In this document: positions 1 to 6,221 of the stretch, piece after piece | How positions within the stretch are numbered: position 1 is the first letter of the stretch | How the letters are laid out: the number at the start of each line of letters is the position of its first letter | DNA from: Clostridium sp. CAG:575 | Lineage (GTDB): Bacteria; Bacillota; Clostridia; TANB77; CAG-508 | Direction: 5' to 3' | NCBI GenBank assembly: GCA_000435535.1 | Contig: FR884458.1 | Location: forward strand, 1 to 7,501 | DNA: 7,501 bases | The notes under the pieces: generated by a model | Database searches by the model: none | Told to the model about the DNA's origin: nothing | What the model saw: the letters and a program-made list of their open reading frames with translations, nothing else | Translations under genes and position numbers: made by a program

Positions 1-1722
1 AGCTGAGCTAGCTTCTTCTTTCTTTATTTTAAATGTTCCAAGCTCACTTGTATTTTTAACATGTGGTCCTCCACATAGTTCTTTTGAAACATCTCCTATA
101 GAATATACTGTAACTCTATCTGGATATTTTTCAATAAACATGCATTCTGCTCCAGATTTAACAGCTTCATCTTTTGACATTTCTTCTACTGTTACTGGAA
201 TTGCTTCTTTAATCCATTGATTTATTAAATCTTCTGTTTTTTGTTTTTCTTCATCTGTCATTTTATGATCACAGTTAAAATCAAATCTCATTCTATCAAC
301 TGTAATATTTGAACCTCTTTGATGTGTATCTGGTCCTAATACTTGTTTTAATGCTGCATTTAATAAATGTGTTGCAGTATGATATGCAATTGTAATTTCA
401 TTTTGTTCTGCTAGTCCACCTTTAAATTTTTGTTCTGAACCCATTCTTGATTTTTCTTGATGTTCTTTAAATAATTTATCAAATTCATCCATATCAACTG
501 TCATATCATTTTCTTTTGCTAATTCTGCTGTTACTTCTGGTGGAAATCCATAAGTATCATATAATTTAAATACAACATTACCAGCTATTTTATCTTTTCC
601 AGCTTCTTTTGTTTTATTCATTTCTTTTTGGAATTCTTTTTCACCATGTGCTAATGTTTTTACAAATTTATTTTTTTCCTCAATTATAACATTTTTTATT
701 ATTTCTTGGTTACTTTCTAACTCTGGGTACATTCCTTTTAAATTATCAACATTTATATCTATCAATGTTAATATTTCATCTAAATTAATTTGTAATTTGT
801 TCATATGTCTAACCATTCTACGAATTAATCTTCTTAATACATATCCTCTATCAACATTACTTGGTCTTCCCCCATCTGAAATAATCATCATACTAGAACG
901 TAAATGTTCTGCTATAATTCTTCTGCTTTCTATATTATCAACTTTTTGTAATTCTACTAATTTGTCCATAACTGGTTTGAATATTTCTGTATCAAAAGGT
1001 GTTTCTTTGCCTTGTAATAACATTGTCATTCTTTCTAACCCAAGGCCTGTATCAACATTTCTTTGCTTTAATTTTGAATAATTTCCATCCTTATCTTTAA
1101 AATATTCCATAAAAACATTATTCCAAATTTCAACATATTTACCACAGTCACAACTTGGCTGACAATCTGGTCCACAGGCTGGCTTTCCTGTATCATAAAA
1201 CATTTCTGTATCTGGTCCACATGGTCCCTCTTCCCCTGCTATCCACCAGTTATCATCTTTTCCATAATAATAAATATGTCCATCTAATATCCCAGCTTTT
1301 TTCCAACATTCAGCTGCTATTTCATCTCTTGGACAATCTTCATCTCCTGCGAATACTGTTACTGACAATTTTTCTACTGGAATTTGTAATTCTTTTGTTA
1401 AAAAGTCAAAGCTCATTTGGATAGATTCTTCTTTAAAGTAATCCCCTAATGACCAATTTCCAAGCATTTCAAAATATGTTAAATGTCTGTTATCTCCAAC
1501 TTCTTCAATATCATTCGTTCTAACACATTTTTGATAATCTGTTAATCTTGTTCCTAATGGGTGCTTTTCACCTAATAAATATGGTACTAATGGTTGCATT
1601 CCTGCTGTTGTAAATAATACAGATGGATCATTTTCTGGTATTAATGGTGCTGATGGAATTACTGTATGTCCATGTTCTTTAAAAAAGTTTAAATATTTAT
1701 TTCTAATTTCTATTGCTTTCAT
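1..1722 (-). CDS. alaS: Alanine--tRNA ligase, N-terminal 574 residues (runs off left edge)
   Basis: Cytoplasmic class II aminoacyl-tRNA synthetase that charges tRNA-Ala and hydrolyses mischarged Ser/Gly-tRNA-Ala. The start at 1722 has an AGGAAGGA ribosome binding site 8 bases upstream. Visible signatures are the aminoacylation core (residues about 35-60, ending GEKHPLG), WWIAGEEGPCGPDTE (159-173), VEIWNNVFMEY (197-207), and the editing-domain zinc ligands HTATH (448-452) and CGGPH (550-554). A Cys cluster C183-x3-C187-x3-C191-x-C193 may bind another metal. The editing motif follows the core after only a short linker (KFKGGLAEQ), so the beta-barrel present in long AlaRS appears to be missing; HxxxH lies about 116 residues earlier than in E. 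coli AlaRS, while the HxxxH-to-CxxxH spacing (102) is the same. The last visible residues (GTFKIKKEEASSA) are those found just before the end of short AlaRS proteins that lack C-Ala. The 3' end is outside the window. Confidence 0.97.
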   Translation of the reverse strand, partial: MKAIEIRNKYLNFFKEHGHTVIPSAPLIPENDPSVLFTTAGMQPLVPYLLGEKHPLGTRLTDYQKCVRTNDIEEVGDNRHLTYFEMLGNWSLGDYFKEESIQMSFDFLTKELQIPVEKLSVTVFAGDEDCPRDEIAAECWKKAGILDGHIYYYGKDDNWWIAGEEGPCGPDTEMFYDTGKPACGPDCQPSCDCGKYVEIWNNVFMEYFKDKDGNYSKLKQRNVDTGLGLERMTMLLQGKETPFDTEIFKPVMDKLVELQKVDNIESRRIIAEHLRSSMMIISDGGRPSNVDRGYVLRRLIRRMVRHMNKLQINLDEILTLIDINVDNLKGMYPELESNQEIIKNVIIEEKNKFVKTLAHGEKEFQKEMNKTKEAGKDKIAGNVVFKLYDTYGFPPEVTAELAKENDMTVDMDEFDKLFKEHQEKSRMGSEQKFKGGLAEQNEITIAYHTATHLLNAALKQVLGPDTHQRGSNITVDRMRFDFNCDHKMTDEEKQKTEDLINQWIKEAIPVTVEEMSKDEAVKSGAECMFIEKYPDRVTVYSIGDVSKELCGGPHVKNTSELGTFKIKKEEASSA

Positions 1723-1834
1723 TTTTTCTTTCCTTCCTAGGCTTAAACTTGATTCAATAAATAATTAATATATATTTTTTTGAATTATATAAAATGTTTT
1801 GCCTCTTTTATTTCTTCTCTTTTTTATGTTTAAA

Positions 1835-1863
1835 ATTATACTTCTTTTTTGTTCAAAAATCAA
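1835..1863 (-). promoter_or_regulatory. Putative alaS sigma-A promoter
   Basis: Read on the minus strand, TTGATT (1863-1858) and TATAAT (1840-1835) are separated by exactly 17 bases. This predicts a start near 1828 and a leader of about 105 bases before alaS. The promoter lies just downstream of the terminator hairpin of the preceding gene, so alaS is probably transcribed on its own. The leader contains no recognisable T-box sequence. Prediction from hexamer match only. Confidence 0.55.
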
Positions 1864-1874
1864 GGAAAATAGCA

Positions 1875-1912
1875 AAAATCATAAAGTAGATTGTTTCTTA
1901 CTTTATGATTTT
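1875..1912 (-). terminator. Rho-independent terminator after the prepilin-like gene
   Basis: Perfect 14-bp inverted repeat (1875-1888 with 1899-1912) around a 10-base loop. On the minus strand the stem ends in a run of five T. It starts 15 bases beyond the stop codon of the surface-protein gene and precedes the alaS promoter, so it separates the two transcription units. The stem is AT-rich and carries T on the other strand too, so it may work in both directions. Confidence 0.7.
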
Positions 1913-1926
1913 ATATTATATTTGTT

Positions 1927-3198
1927 TTATTCTATTCCTAAAACATATGGATTTTCCATTGTTCCATCTCCGCCTTTTATAATTACTCCTGTTTTTAATT
2001 CTACTACTGGGCGAATTCCTAAACAGTTGTTAAGAGCCCCTACTGTAATCCAACCATCACTATATCTAGAAAAATGAATATAGCCATTTCCAAATCCATT
2101 CGTCATTATCCAATAAGCTGATCCAATAGGTACTATATATCCACCAAAACCTGTATTATATCCTCCTACTTTTTCAGTTTCTTCATAATTTAAACAATGA
2201 ACATTGTCTATTAATTCTAACTGATTTTTATCTTTGTACATATCCCAATTTCTTGCCTTTAATATTTTTCCACTACTTGTTTTATTATAATTTGTCATTT
2301 CTAATCCGCTATAACAAATATATTTAGCCATTCCATCGTTTACACCAATAGCATATGAATATACAAAATTTTCTGGTGAACCTGCATGAATAAGTTTTAT
2401 AACATATGTTTTTCCATCTTTCTCAGTAGTTTCAAAAATTCTCCATCCAGATAATTGCGGTGTTCCACTTCCTATTTCTGGACTTACACTTTGATTTCTA
2501 CTTATTATTACTCCTTTTTTACTTGCATCTGGATTTTCATTTCCATTTTTATCTTTTTTATATGTAAATCCTCCAAAAGTTAAATTCTTTCCAGTATTAA
2601 TATCTACTTTTAATGAACTATTTACTTCGTGATTTTCATTTAAATCATATAATTTATCATTTTGTAATTCTTCTATTTCTTGTTGTGTCCAGTCTCCTGC
2701 GTCATATTGAACAAATCCACCTAATATTTTATATTTATTTACAACAATTTTTTCTTCTTTTGTTATTGTTTTATTTTGATATATAGTAGTTATAATAAAT
2801 ACATATGTTCCATTTGTTGTTATTGGATATGGTACTGTTTTATTATCGTTTTTATTTACTATTGTACATGATGTGCCTTCTAATTTTGCACTAAAGTTTA
2901 TATACAATGTTGTACCTGCTATTTGAGAATTATCCAATACAGAGCTTGTTGATGTTGTACTTGTTCCAATTATTGGCTCTGTTAATTGTATTTCTAACTT
3001 TTTAGATTTGGCTATAATATTTATATCACCAGTTACCTTATCTATATATATTTTACCTGTATTTATATCAACAACATCACTTCCAGATGTAGTAATATCT
3101 TGTCCATCCATTGTTACCAATAAATCTGTCACAATATAGTTATCTTTTGCTGTTATTATAGCTTGATATGGTTTATTATAAGCTGTTTTTACTGCCAC
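1927..3198 (-). CDS. C-terminal part of the prepilin-like surface protein (DUF6273-like end)
   Basis: Open frame downstream of the premature stop and in the same frame as the N-terminal fragment. The GTG at 3198 is the first conventional start codon after the stop; an AGGAGAAGGA stretch lies 15 bases before it, too far for efficient initiation, so this is probably not a natural start. Contents in order: an Ig-like repeat (about residues 8-70, VTMDGQDIT then IDKVTGDINIIAKS), a Thr/Ser-rich linker, a second beta-rich domain (about 90-155), then a large domain opening FVQYDAGDWTQQEIEEL and ending YWIMTNGFGNGYIHFSRY ... LGIRPVVELKTGV ... GGDGTMENPYVLG. That ending resembles the GVRPVVSLKS tails (DUF6273-type) of many clostridial prepilin-like proteins. 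Family recognition is from memory of the motif. Role unknown; surface adhesion is a guess. Confidence 0.65.
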   Translation of the reverse strand: MAVKTAYNKPYQAIITAKDNYIVTDLLVTMDGQDITTSGSDVVDINTGKIYIDKVTGDINIIAKSKKLEIQLTEPIIGTSTTSTSSVLDNSQIAGTTLYINFSAKLEGTSCTIVNKNDNKTVPYPITTNGTYVFIITTIYQNKTITKEEKIVVNKYKILGGFVQYDAGDWTQQEIEELQNDKLYDLNENHEVNSSLKVDINTGKNLTFGGFTYKKDKNGNENPDASKKGVIISRNQSVSPEIGSGTPQLSGWRIFETTEKDGKTYVIKLIHAGSPENFVYSYAIGVNDGMAKYICYSGLEMTNYNKTSSGKILKARNWDMYKDKNQLELIDNVHCLNYEETEKVGGYNTGFGGYIVPIGSAYWIMTNGFGNGYIHFSRYSDGWITVGALNNCLGIRPVVELKTGVIIKGGDGTMENPYVLGIE

Positions 3199-3324
3199 AT
3201 TGTCTATGCTTATTCCTTCTCCTAGTTCTTTTGTTATCTTATGATAGTAGTCATTTATTAATATAGTTTCTGTTTTTTCTTCACCACTTTTTGAAACTAT
3301 TTTTACTTTATATTCTACTCCTAA

Positions 3325-3876
3325 TTATATTGTGCAATCTCTTGATACTCTTTTTAATCCATTTGCATGTTGAACTAGTCCATCTTTATATTCTATTGTT
3401 TGTAATCCATTTTCATCATCTGTTATAACTACTTCTACTTGTAAGTTTTCTCCTTCTCTTGATTTTACTTCATATGTTAATACTGCTCCTACCGTTTTTT
3501 CTTGCTCTACTATATTTAGATTTTCGTCTATTATATATCTTCCTGTTAATTGGTCTTTTGACATTGTTATCTTTTTGCCATTTATAGATGCATCATCTGT
3601 TATTTGGGGGTTATATTCTTTTAATTTATTATCTGCCCATTCCTGAGTTATATCATCTAGTGTTGCTTCTGCTAATTTTTCTACTTGCAAATCTTGTATT
3701 GCCAAATTTAATTTTTCTTTCATTTCTGATTCTATCTGTGCTCTTTTCACATGTTTTACTCTTGAAAATAATCCATTTTCTCCACCAAAACTAGCTATTG
3801 TTATTCCTGCTAATATCAATAATATTATAATAGTAATAATTAATGCTATTAATGTAATTCCAATATTTTTTTTCAT
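3325..3876 (-). CDS. Prepilin-like N-terminal fragment (183 aa)
   Basis: This is the part of the interrupted gene that would be translated as it stands. The start at 3876 has AGGAGG (3889-3884) 7 bases upstream. The N-terminus is a short basic leader (MKKNIG) followed by a hydrophobic helix, ITLIALIITIIILLILAGIT (residues 7-26), then GENGLFSRVKHVKRAQIESEMKEKL, the pattern of clostridial type IV pilin/pseudopilin-like proteins. Prepilin peptidase would cut after Gly6. The usual Glu at mature position 5 is Ala here, which is common in this clostridial subfamily but unlike true pilins. The rest (about 50-183) is hydrophilic. The fragment ends mid-domain at the premature TAA, so if made it is probably a membrane-anchored stump. 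Confidence 0.8.
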   Translation of the reverse strand: MKKNIGITLIALIITIIILLILAGITIASFGGENGLFSRVKHVKRAQIESEMKEKLNLAIQDLQVEKLAEATLDDITQEWADNKLKEYNPQITDDASINGKKITMSKDQLTGRYIIDENLNIVEQEKTVGAVLTYEVKSREGENLQVEVVITDDENGLQTIEYKDGLVQHANGLKRVSRDCTI

Positions 3877-3904
3877 TTGTTTTCCTCCTATATTATTTTT
3901 TTAT

Positions 3905-3933
3905 TCTATACTATTAGAAATTAAAAAGTTAGT
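3905..3933 (-). promoter_or_regulatory. Weak candidate promoter for the prepilin-like gene
   Basis: On the minus strand TATAGA (3910-3905) is a possible -10 element, 29 bases before the start codon. Seventeen bases upstream lies ACTAAC (3933-3928), a poor -35 within the left arm of the inverted repeat. There is no clear extended -10. This is the best candidate in the gap, not a strong one. Confidence 0.3.
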
Positions 3934-3957
3934 GTCTGTTCACTAACTTTTTAATTT
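3918..3957. repeat. Perfect 17-bp inverted repeat between divergent genes (terminator or operator)
   Basis: Positions 3918-3934 are exactly complementary to 3941-3957, with a 6-base loop TCTGTT. The layout, A-tract then GTTAGTG, loop, CACTAAC then T-tract, is that of a bidirectional rho-independent terminator. Yet it sits between two genes that point away from each other. It could end minus-strand transcripts arriving from the isomerase gene through the regulator, or serve as an operator covering the -35 regions of both divergent promoters. Confidence 0.8.
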
Positions 3958-3962
3958 GTATT

Positions 3963-3971
3963 TGTTATACT
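3963..3971 (+). promoter_or_regulatory. Extended -10 promoter of the XRE regulator gene
   Basis: TGTTATACT is an extended -10 element (TGn then TATACT, 3966-3971). No good -35 lies 17 bases upstream; that position is in the right arm of the inverted repeat. The predicted start is near 3978, 22 bases before the ATG, leaving room for the GGAGG at 3988-3992. Confidence 0.5.
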
Positions 3972-3999
3972 TTTATTAAATATTTATGGAGGCATTATT

Positions 4000-4248
4000 A
4001 TGACATTATCACAAGCTATTATAAGACGAATTATTGAACTTCAAAGAAATAAAAATATAACCACTAATAAATTAGCAACTCTATCTGGATTATCTCAAGC
4101 TACTGTTAGAGATATAATTTATGGTGTTAGTAAAGCACCTAAAATTAATAGTTTATTACATATTTGTGAAGGTTTTAATATTACTTTAAAAGATTTTTTT
4201 GATAGTCCTTTATTTAATAATGTTTCTGATGAGGACGATGATTTTTAA
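4000..4248 (+). CDS. Small XRE-family (Cro/CI-type) DNA-binding regulator, 82 aa
   Basis: One-domain helix-turn-helix transcription factor. The start at 4000 has GGAGG 7 bases upstream. Residues 5-66 fit the Cro/CI fold: helix 1 (AIIRRIIELQRNKN), helices 2-3 TTNKLATLSGLSQATVRDII (21-40) as the HTH, then SKAPKINSLLHICEGFNITLKDFFD, the usual end of XRE domains. An acidic tail (SDEDDDF) follows. There is no sensor or peptidase domain, so any signal would act by another route. The gene diverges from the prepilin-like gene across the inverted repeat. It overlaps the convergent isomerase gene by 4 bases, with the two stop codons sharing 4246-4247. Its targets are unknown; autoregulation or control of the divergent gene is an inference from position only. 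Confidence 0.9.
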   Translation: MTLSQAIIRRIIELQRNKNITTNKLATLSGLSQATVRDIIYGVSKAPKINSLLHICEGFNITLKDFFDSPLFNNVSDEDDDF

Positions 4249-5057
4249 TTAATAATAGAATATAACAAATTATTTTTATCATTATCTAATTTTTTTGCAC
4301 TTTCTATATAATTTTTTAATTTAATTTCAAATTTATCTCCTTCTATATAATCTAGTGCATATTCTAATACTACAGTTTTATTATCACTATATTTATTTAA
4401 CAATTTTTTTATTGTTTTTTCATCATTAATATTCTTTATTGGATAATGATCTAAATTTTTTTTGTAGGTATGTATATGAATATTGTTTAATCTTTCTTCT
4501 AATTCGGGTACTAATTTTTCTGTCTTTATTCCTTCAATTATTTCATGTCCTATATCATAAGTAAATTTCAAATTGTGTTGTCTCTCTAATATTTCTACTA
4601 AGCCCTCTTTTTTTAATCTTTCTATTTTATTAATATCATTCAAATTTTCGATACTTATTTCGATATTTTCTAAATATCTTTTTAATTTTATGTATTTGAT
4701 TAATTCATCTATTTGTTTTTTAGTTTTTTCTTTGCTTTCGGTTATATTTTTAGCATTTATTGGATGATATACAATATTTAATTTTCTTTTTGTTATTTTT
4801 GATATTTTCACTGCAAACTCTATATATCTATTAGCTTTTTCCAGGCTATCAAAACTAGGAGAATGCAAATTTATTATATAATTTTCTTCTACAACTATTT
4901 TGGACAACTCTATTACATATTTTTCATCATCTTCAGAATTAGTTGCTATCTCAAAACCTTTTATTATCCTTTTTTTATCATATTTTTTTATTAATTCTAT
5001 TAATTGTTTTGGTTCTAATTTAAAGAATTTATAATTTAAACTTAATAGTATTTTCAT
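4245..5057 (-). CDS. Sugar phosphate isomerase/epimerase-like TIM-barrel protein
   Basis: Predicted cytoplasmic metal-dependent enzyme of the xylose isomerase-like TIM-barrel (AP_endonuc_2) superfamily, 270 residues. Barrel strands carry the expected polar residues: GFEI (Glu37), NLHSP (His65), VYHP (His98), ISIENLN (Glu137, Asn139), FTYDIGH (Asp168, His171), IHIH (His194, His196), DHYPI (His204) and VVLEY (Glu232), matching the usual Glu/Asp/His/Glu metal site. I chose the ATG at 5057 because AAGGAGG lies 6 bases upstream; the ATG at 5063 abuts that site with no spacer and would add only Met-Lys. The superfamily also includes endonuclease IV-type enzymes, but the lack of their full His/Asp/Glu set favours an isomerase or epimerase. 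Substrate unknown; no sugar transporter or kinase lies next to it. No terminator is visible between its stop and the convergent regulator. Confidence 0.8.
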   Translation of the reverse strand: MKILLSLNYKFFKLEPKQLIELIKKYDKKRIIKGFEIATNSEDDEKYVIELSKIVVEENYIINLHSPSFDSLEKANRYIEFAVKISKITKRKLNIVYHPINAKNITESKEKTKKQIDELIKYIKLKRYLENIEISIENLNDINKIERLKKEGLVEILERQHNLKFTYDIGHEIIEGIKTEKLVPELEERLNNIHIHTYKKNLDHYPIKNINDEKTIKKLLNKYSDNKTVVLEYALDYIEGDKFEIKLKNYIESAKKLDNDKNNLLYSIIN

Positions 5058-5063
5058 TTTCAT

Positions 5064-5070
5064 CCTCCTT
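5064..5070 (-). promoter_or_regulatory. Ribosome binding site that fixes the isomerase start
   Basis: AAGGAGG on the minus strand ends directly against an ATG at 5063, leaving no spacer, but lies 6 bases from the second ATG at 5057. Normal spacing favours initiation at 5057. Confidence 0.7.
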
Positions 5071-5077
5071 TATTATT

Positions 5078-5106
5078 ATTTTAATTTACCTTTTCTTTTT
5101 TTTCAA
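5078..5106 (-). promoter_or_regulatory. Putative promoter of the isomerase-like gene
   Basis: On the minus strand TTGAAA (5106-5101) and TAAAAT (5083-5078) are 17 bases apart. The predicted start is near 5071, directly before the AAGGAGG, giving a very short leader. Its -35 element lies 8 bases from that of the divergent pseudouridine synthase promoter. Confidence 0.5.
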
Positions 5107-5114
5107 CATTTGTC

Positions 5115-5143
5115 TTGTTTTTTTTTATATTTTCTCGTAAAAT
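5115..5143 (+). promoter_or_regulatory. Putative promoter of the pseudouridine synthase gene
   Basis: TTGTTT (5115-5120) and TAAAAT (5138-5143) are spaced by 17 bases. The predicted start is near 5150, downstream of the ATG at 5147. If right, translation cannot begin at 5147, which supports the start at 5171. Confidence 0.5.
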
Positions 5144-5170
5144 AGGATGTATAGAATGGAGTGCATCTTT

Positions 5171-6055
5171 ATGAAAAAATTAATAGTAAATCAAAAATAT
5201 AATGAAAAAAAATTAAATAAATTTTTATTAGAAAATATTCCTAATTTGACATATGGTCTCTTTTGCAATACTTTAAGAAAAAAAGATATAAAAGTAAATG
5301 GCAAACGTATAAATAAAGATATTATATTATATAACGGAGATATAGTTTTAGTATATATTGCAGACTCCCTATTAGAAGAAAAGAAACCTGCTAATTTAGA
5401 TATTATATATGAAGATGATAATATTTTATTTATAAATAAACCTATCAATCTTGAAGTAACTGGTAATAACTCATTAACAACACTTGTTCATCAGCAATAT
5501 CATACTTTTACATTTAAGCCAATGCCTTGTCATAGAATAGATAGAAATACTACAGGTCTAGTCTTATTTGCCAAAAATGAAAAAAGTTTAGAAATTTTAT
5601 TATCAAAATTTAAAAACCATGAAATAGAAAAGCATTATTTAGCTCTTGTATATGGTCATCCTTCATCTAATTCAAAAAAATTAGAGGCTTACCTATTTAA
5701 AGATAATAAAAAATCAATGGTATATATATCTGATACTCCAAAAAAAGGTTATTCAAAAATAATCACTTCCTATACTATTTTGGAAAAAAGAAAAGATAAC
5801 ACTTCCGTTTTAGATGTAGAAATTGAAACTGGTAAAACACATCAAATTAGAGCTCATCTAGCATATTTAAATTATCCAATTATTGGTGATGGTAAATATG
5901 GAAAAAACGATATAAATAAAAAATTTAATAAAAAAGTTCAAATGCTTTGTAGCTACAAAATGATTTTTAATTTTAATAATGATTCCGGAATTTTAAATTA
6001 TTTAAATAATTTAAAATTCGAGTTACCAATAGATATGAACTTTTTTAGTGTATAA
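5171..6055 (+). CDS. RluA-family pseudouridine synthase
   Basis: Isomerises uridine to pseudouridine in structured RNA, probably 23S rRNA, in the cytoplasm; the exact target site cannot be assigned from sequence. The 294 residues have the family layout. An S4-like RNA-binding region comes first (about 14-63, with KKDIKVNGKRINKDIILYNGD), then the linker NLDIIYEDDNILFINKP (76-91). The catalytic motif CHRIDRNTTGLVLFAKN (120-136) carries the nucleophile Asp124. YLALVYGHP (156-164) and ETGKTHQIRAHLAYLNYPIIGDGKYG (219-244) follow. Length is normal and all key residues are present. The frame also opens at ATG 5147, adding eight residues, but 5171 is preferred: GGAG (5158-5161) lies 9 bases upstream, MKKLIV is a natural N-terminus, and the likely transcription start is near 5150. 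It diverges from the isomerase-like gene with back-to-back promoters. Confidence 0.93.
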   Translation: MKKLIVNQKYNEKKLNKFLLENIPNLTYGLFCNTLRKKDIKVNGKRINKDIILYNGDIVLVYIADSLLEEKKPANLDIIYEDDNILFINKPINLEVTGNNSLTTLVHQQYHTFTFKPMPCHRIDRNTTGLVLFAKNEKSLEILLSKFKNHEIEKHYLALVYGHPSSNSKKLEAYLFKDNKKSMVYISDTPKKGYSKIITSYTILEKRKDNTSVLDVEIETGKTHQIRAHLAYLNYPIIGDGKYGKNDINKKFNKKVQMLCSYKMIFNFNNDSGILNYLNNLKFELPIDMNFFSV

Positions 6056-6066
6056 TATTTCCCTCT

Positions 6067-6098
6067 AAATTTATAAATCTTATATATATTATAAATTT
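6067..6098 (+). terminator. Possible AT-only terminator after the pseudouridine synthase
   Basis: A perfect 10-bp inverted repeat (6067-6076 with 6089-6098) around a 12-base loop lies 11 bases after the stop codon and is followed by T-rich sequence. The stem has no G-C pair, so it would be weak. Confidence 0.35.
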
Positions 6099-6149
6099 TG
6101 TTTTATAGTACATTTTGTAAATTAAAAATGCGTTTTTGTAAATCTAAAT

Positions 6150-6178
6150 TTGTAATTTTATGTAAAATATGTTATAAT
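6150..6178 (+). promoter_or_regulatory. Promoter of the cell wall hydrolase gene
   Basis: TTGTAA (6150-6155) and a consensus TATAAT (6173-6178) are 17 bases apart, and TG at 6170-6171 makes an extended -10. The predicted start is near 6185, and AGGAGG (6207-6212) follows 9 bases before the ATG at 6222. Several TGTAA(A/T) repeats overlap and precede this promoter. Confidence 0.7.
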
Positions 6179-6221
6179 TAATAAAAAAATTTATATTAGT
6201 ACTATTAGGAGGATTCATATT

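Larger units (their letters stand above)
1927..3876 (-). pseudogene. Prepilin-like surface protein gene interrupted by one in-frame TAA
   Basis: Reading from ATG at 3876 to TAA at 1927-1929 gives 650 codons in a single frame, broken only by TAA at 3327-3325 (codon 184). The 42 codons between that stop and the next usable start (GTG, 3198) are open and read as protein-like sequence (LGVEYKVKIVSKSGEEKTET), continuing naturally from YKDGLVQHANGLKRVSRDCTI. One G-to-T change of a GAA Glu codon would explain the stop. No frameshift is needed. The restored product would have a prepilin-like membrane anchor, a pilin-like stalk, Ig-like beta domains and a C-terminal globular domain ending in GIRPVVELKTGV. 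A sequencing or assembly error is the main alternative; two independently translated proteins are less likely because no good start follows the stop. There is no pilus assembly gene in the window. Confidence 0.75.

Noticed and set aside
797..1424. Two plus-strand open frames (797-1081 and 1155-1424)
   Set aside because: Both lie antisense to the conserved alaS coding sequence, lack ribosome binding sites and show Leu/Ile-rich composition typical of shadow frames.
1723..1828. Possible T-box or other riboswitch in the alaS leader
   Set aside because: No T-box core and no specifier-type stem. The pairings I could find (an AGGC/GCCT stem enclosing an ATTCA/TGAAT stem) are short and interrupted.
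1799..2077. Plus-strand open frame rich in Phe and Leu
   Set aside because: It overlaps the alaS promoter, the terminator and the conserved end of the surface-protein gene on the other strand, with no ribosome binding site.
1960..2080. Diversity-generating retroelement variable region in the C-terminal domain
   Set aside because: The GIRPVVEL end and the Asn/Gly/Tyr/Ser-rich stretch are suggestive, but there is no template repeat or reverse transcriptase in the window.
3588..3794. Plus-strand hydrophobic open frame
   Set aside because: Antisense to the prepilin-like coding region and without start signals; the hydrophobicity reflects reverse-complemented Lys/Glu codons.
4573..4767. Plus-strand open frame
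   Set aside because: Antisense to the isomerase-like gene, whose barrel motifs are clear; no ribosome binding site.
5147..5170. Upstream start for the pseudouridine synthase (MYRMECIF extension)
   Set aside because: The predicted transcription start is near 5150 and the better-spaced GGAG serves the ATG at 5171.
5191..5448. Minus-strand open frame
   Set aside because: Antisense to the RluA-family gene; no ribosome binding site or family match.
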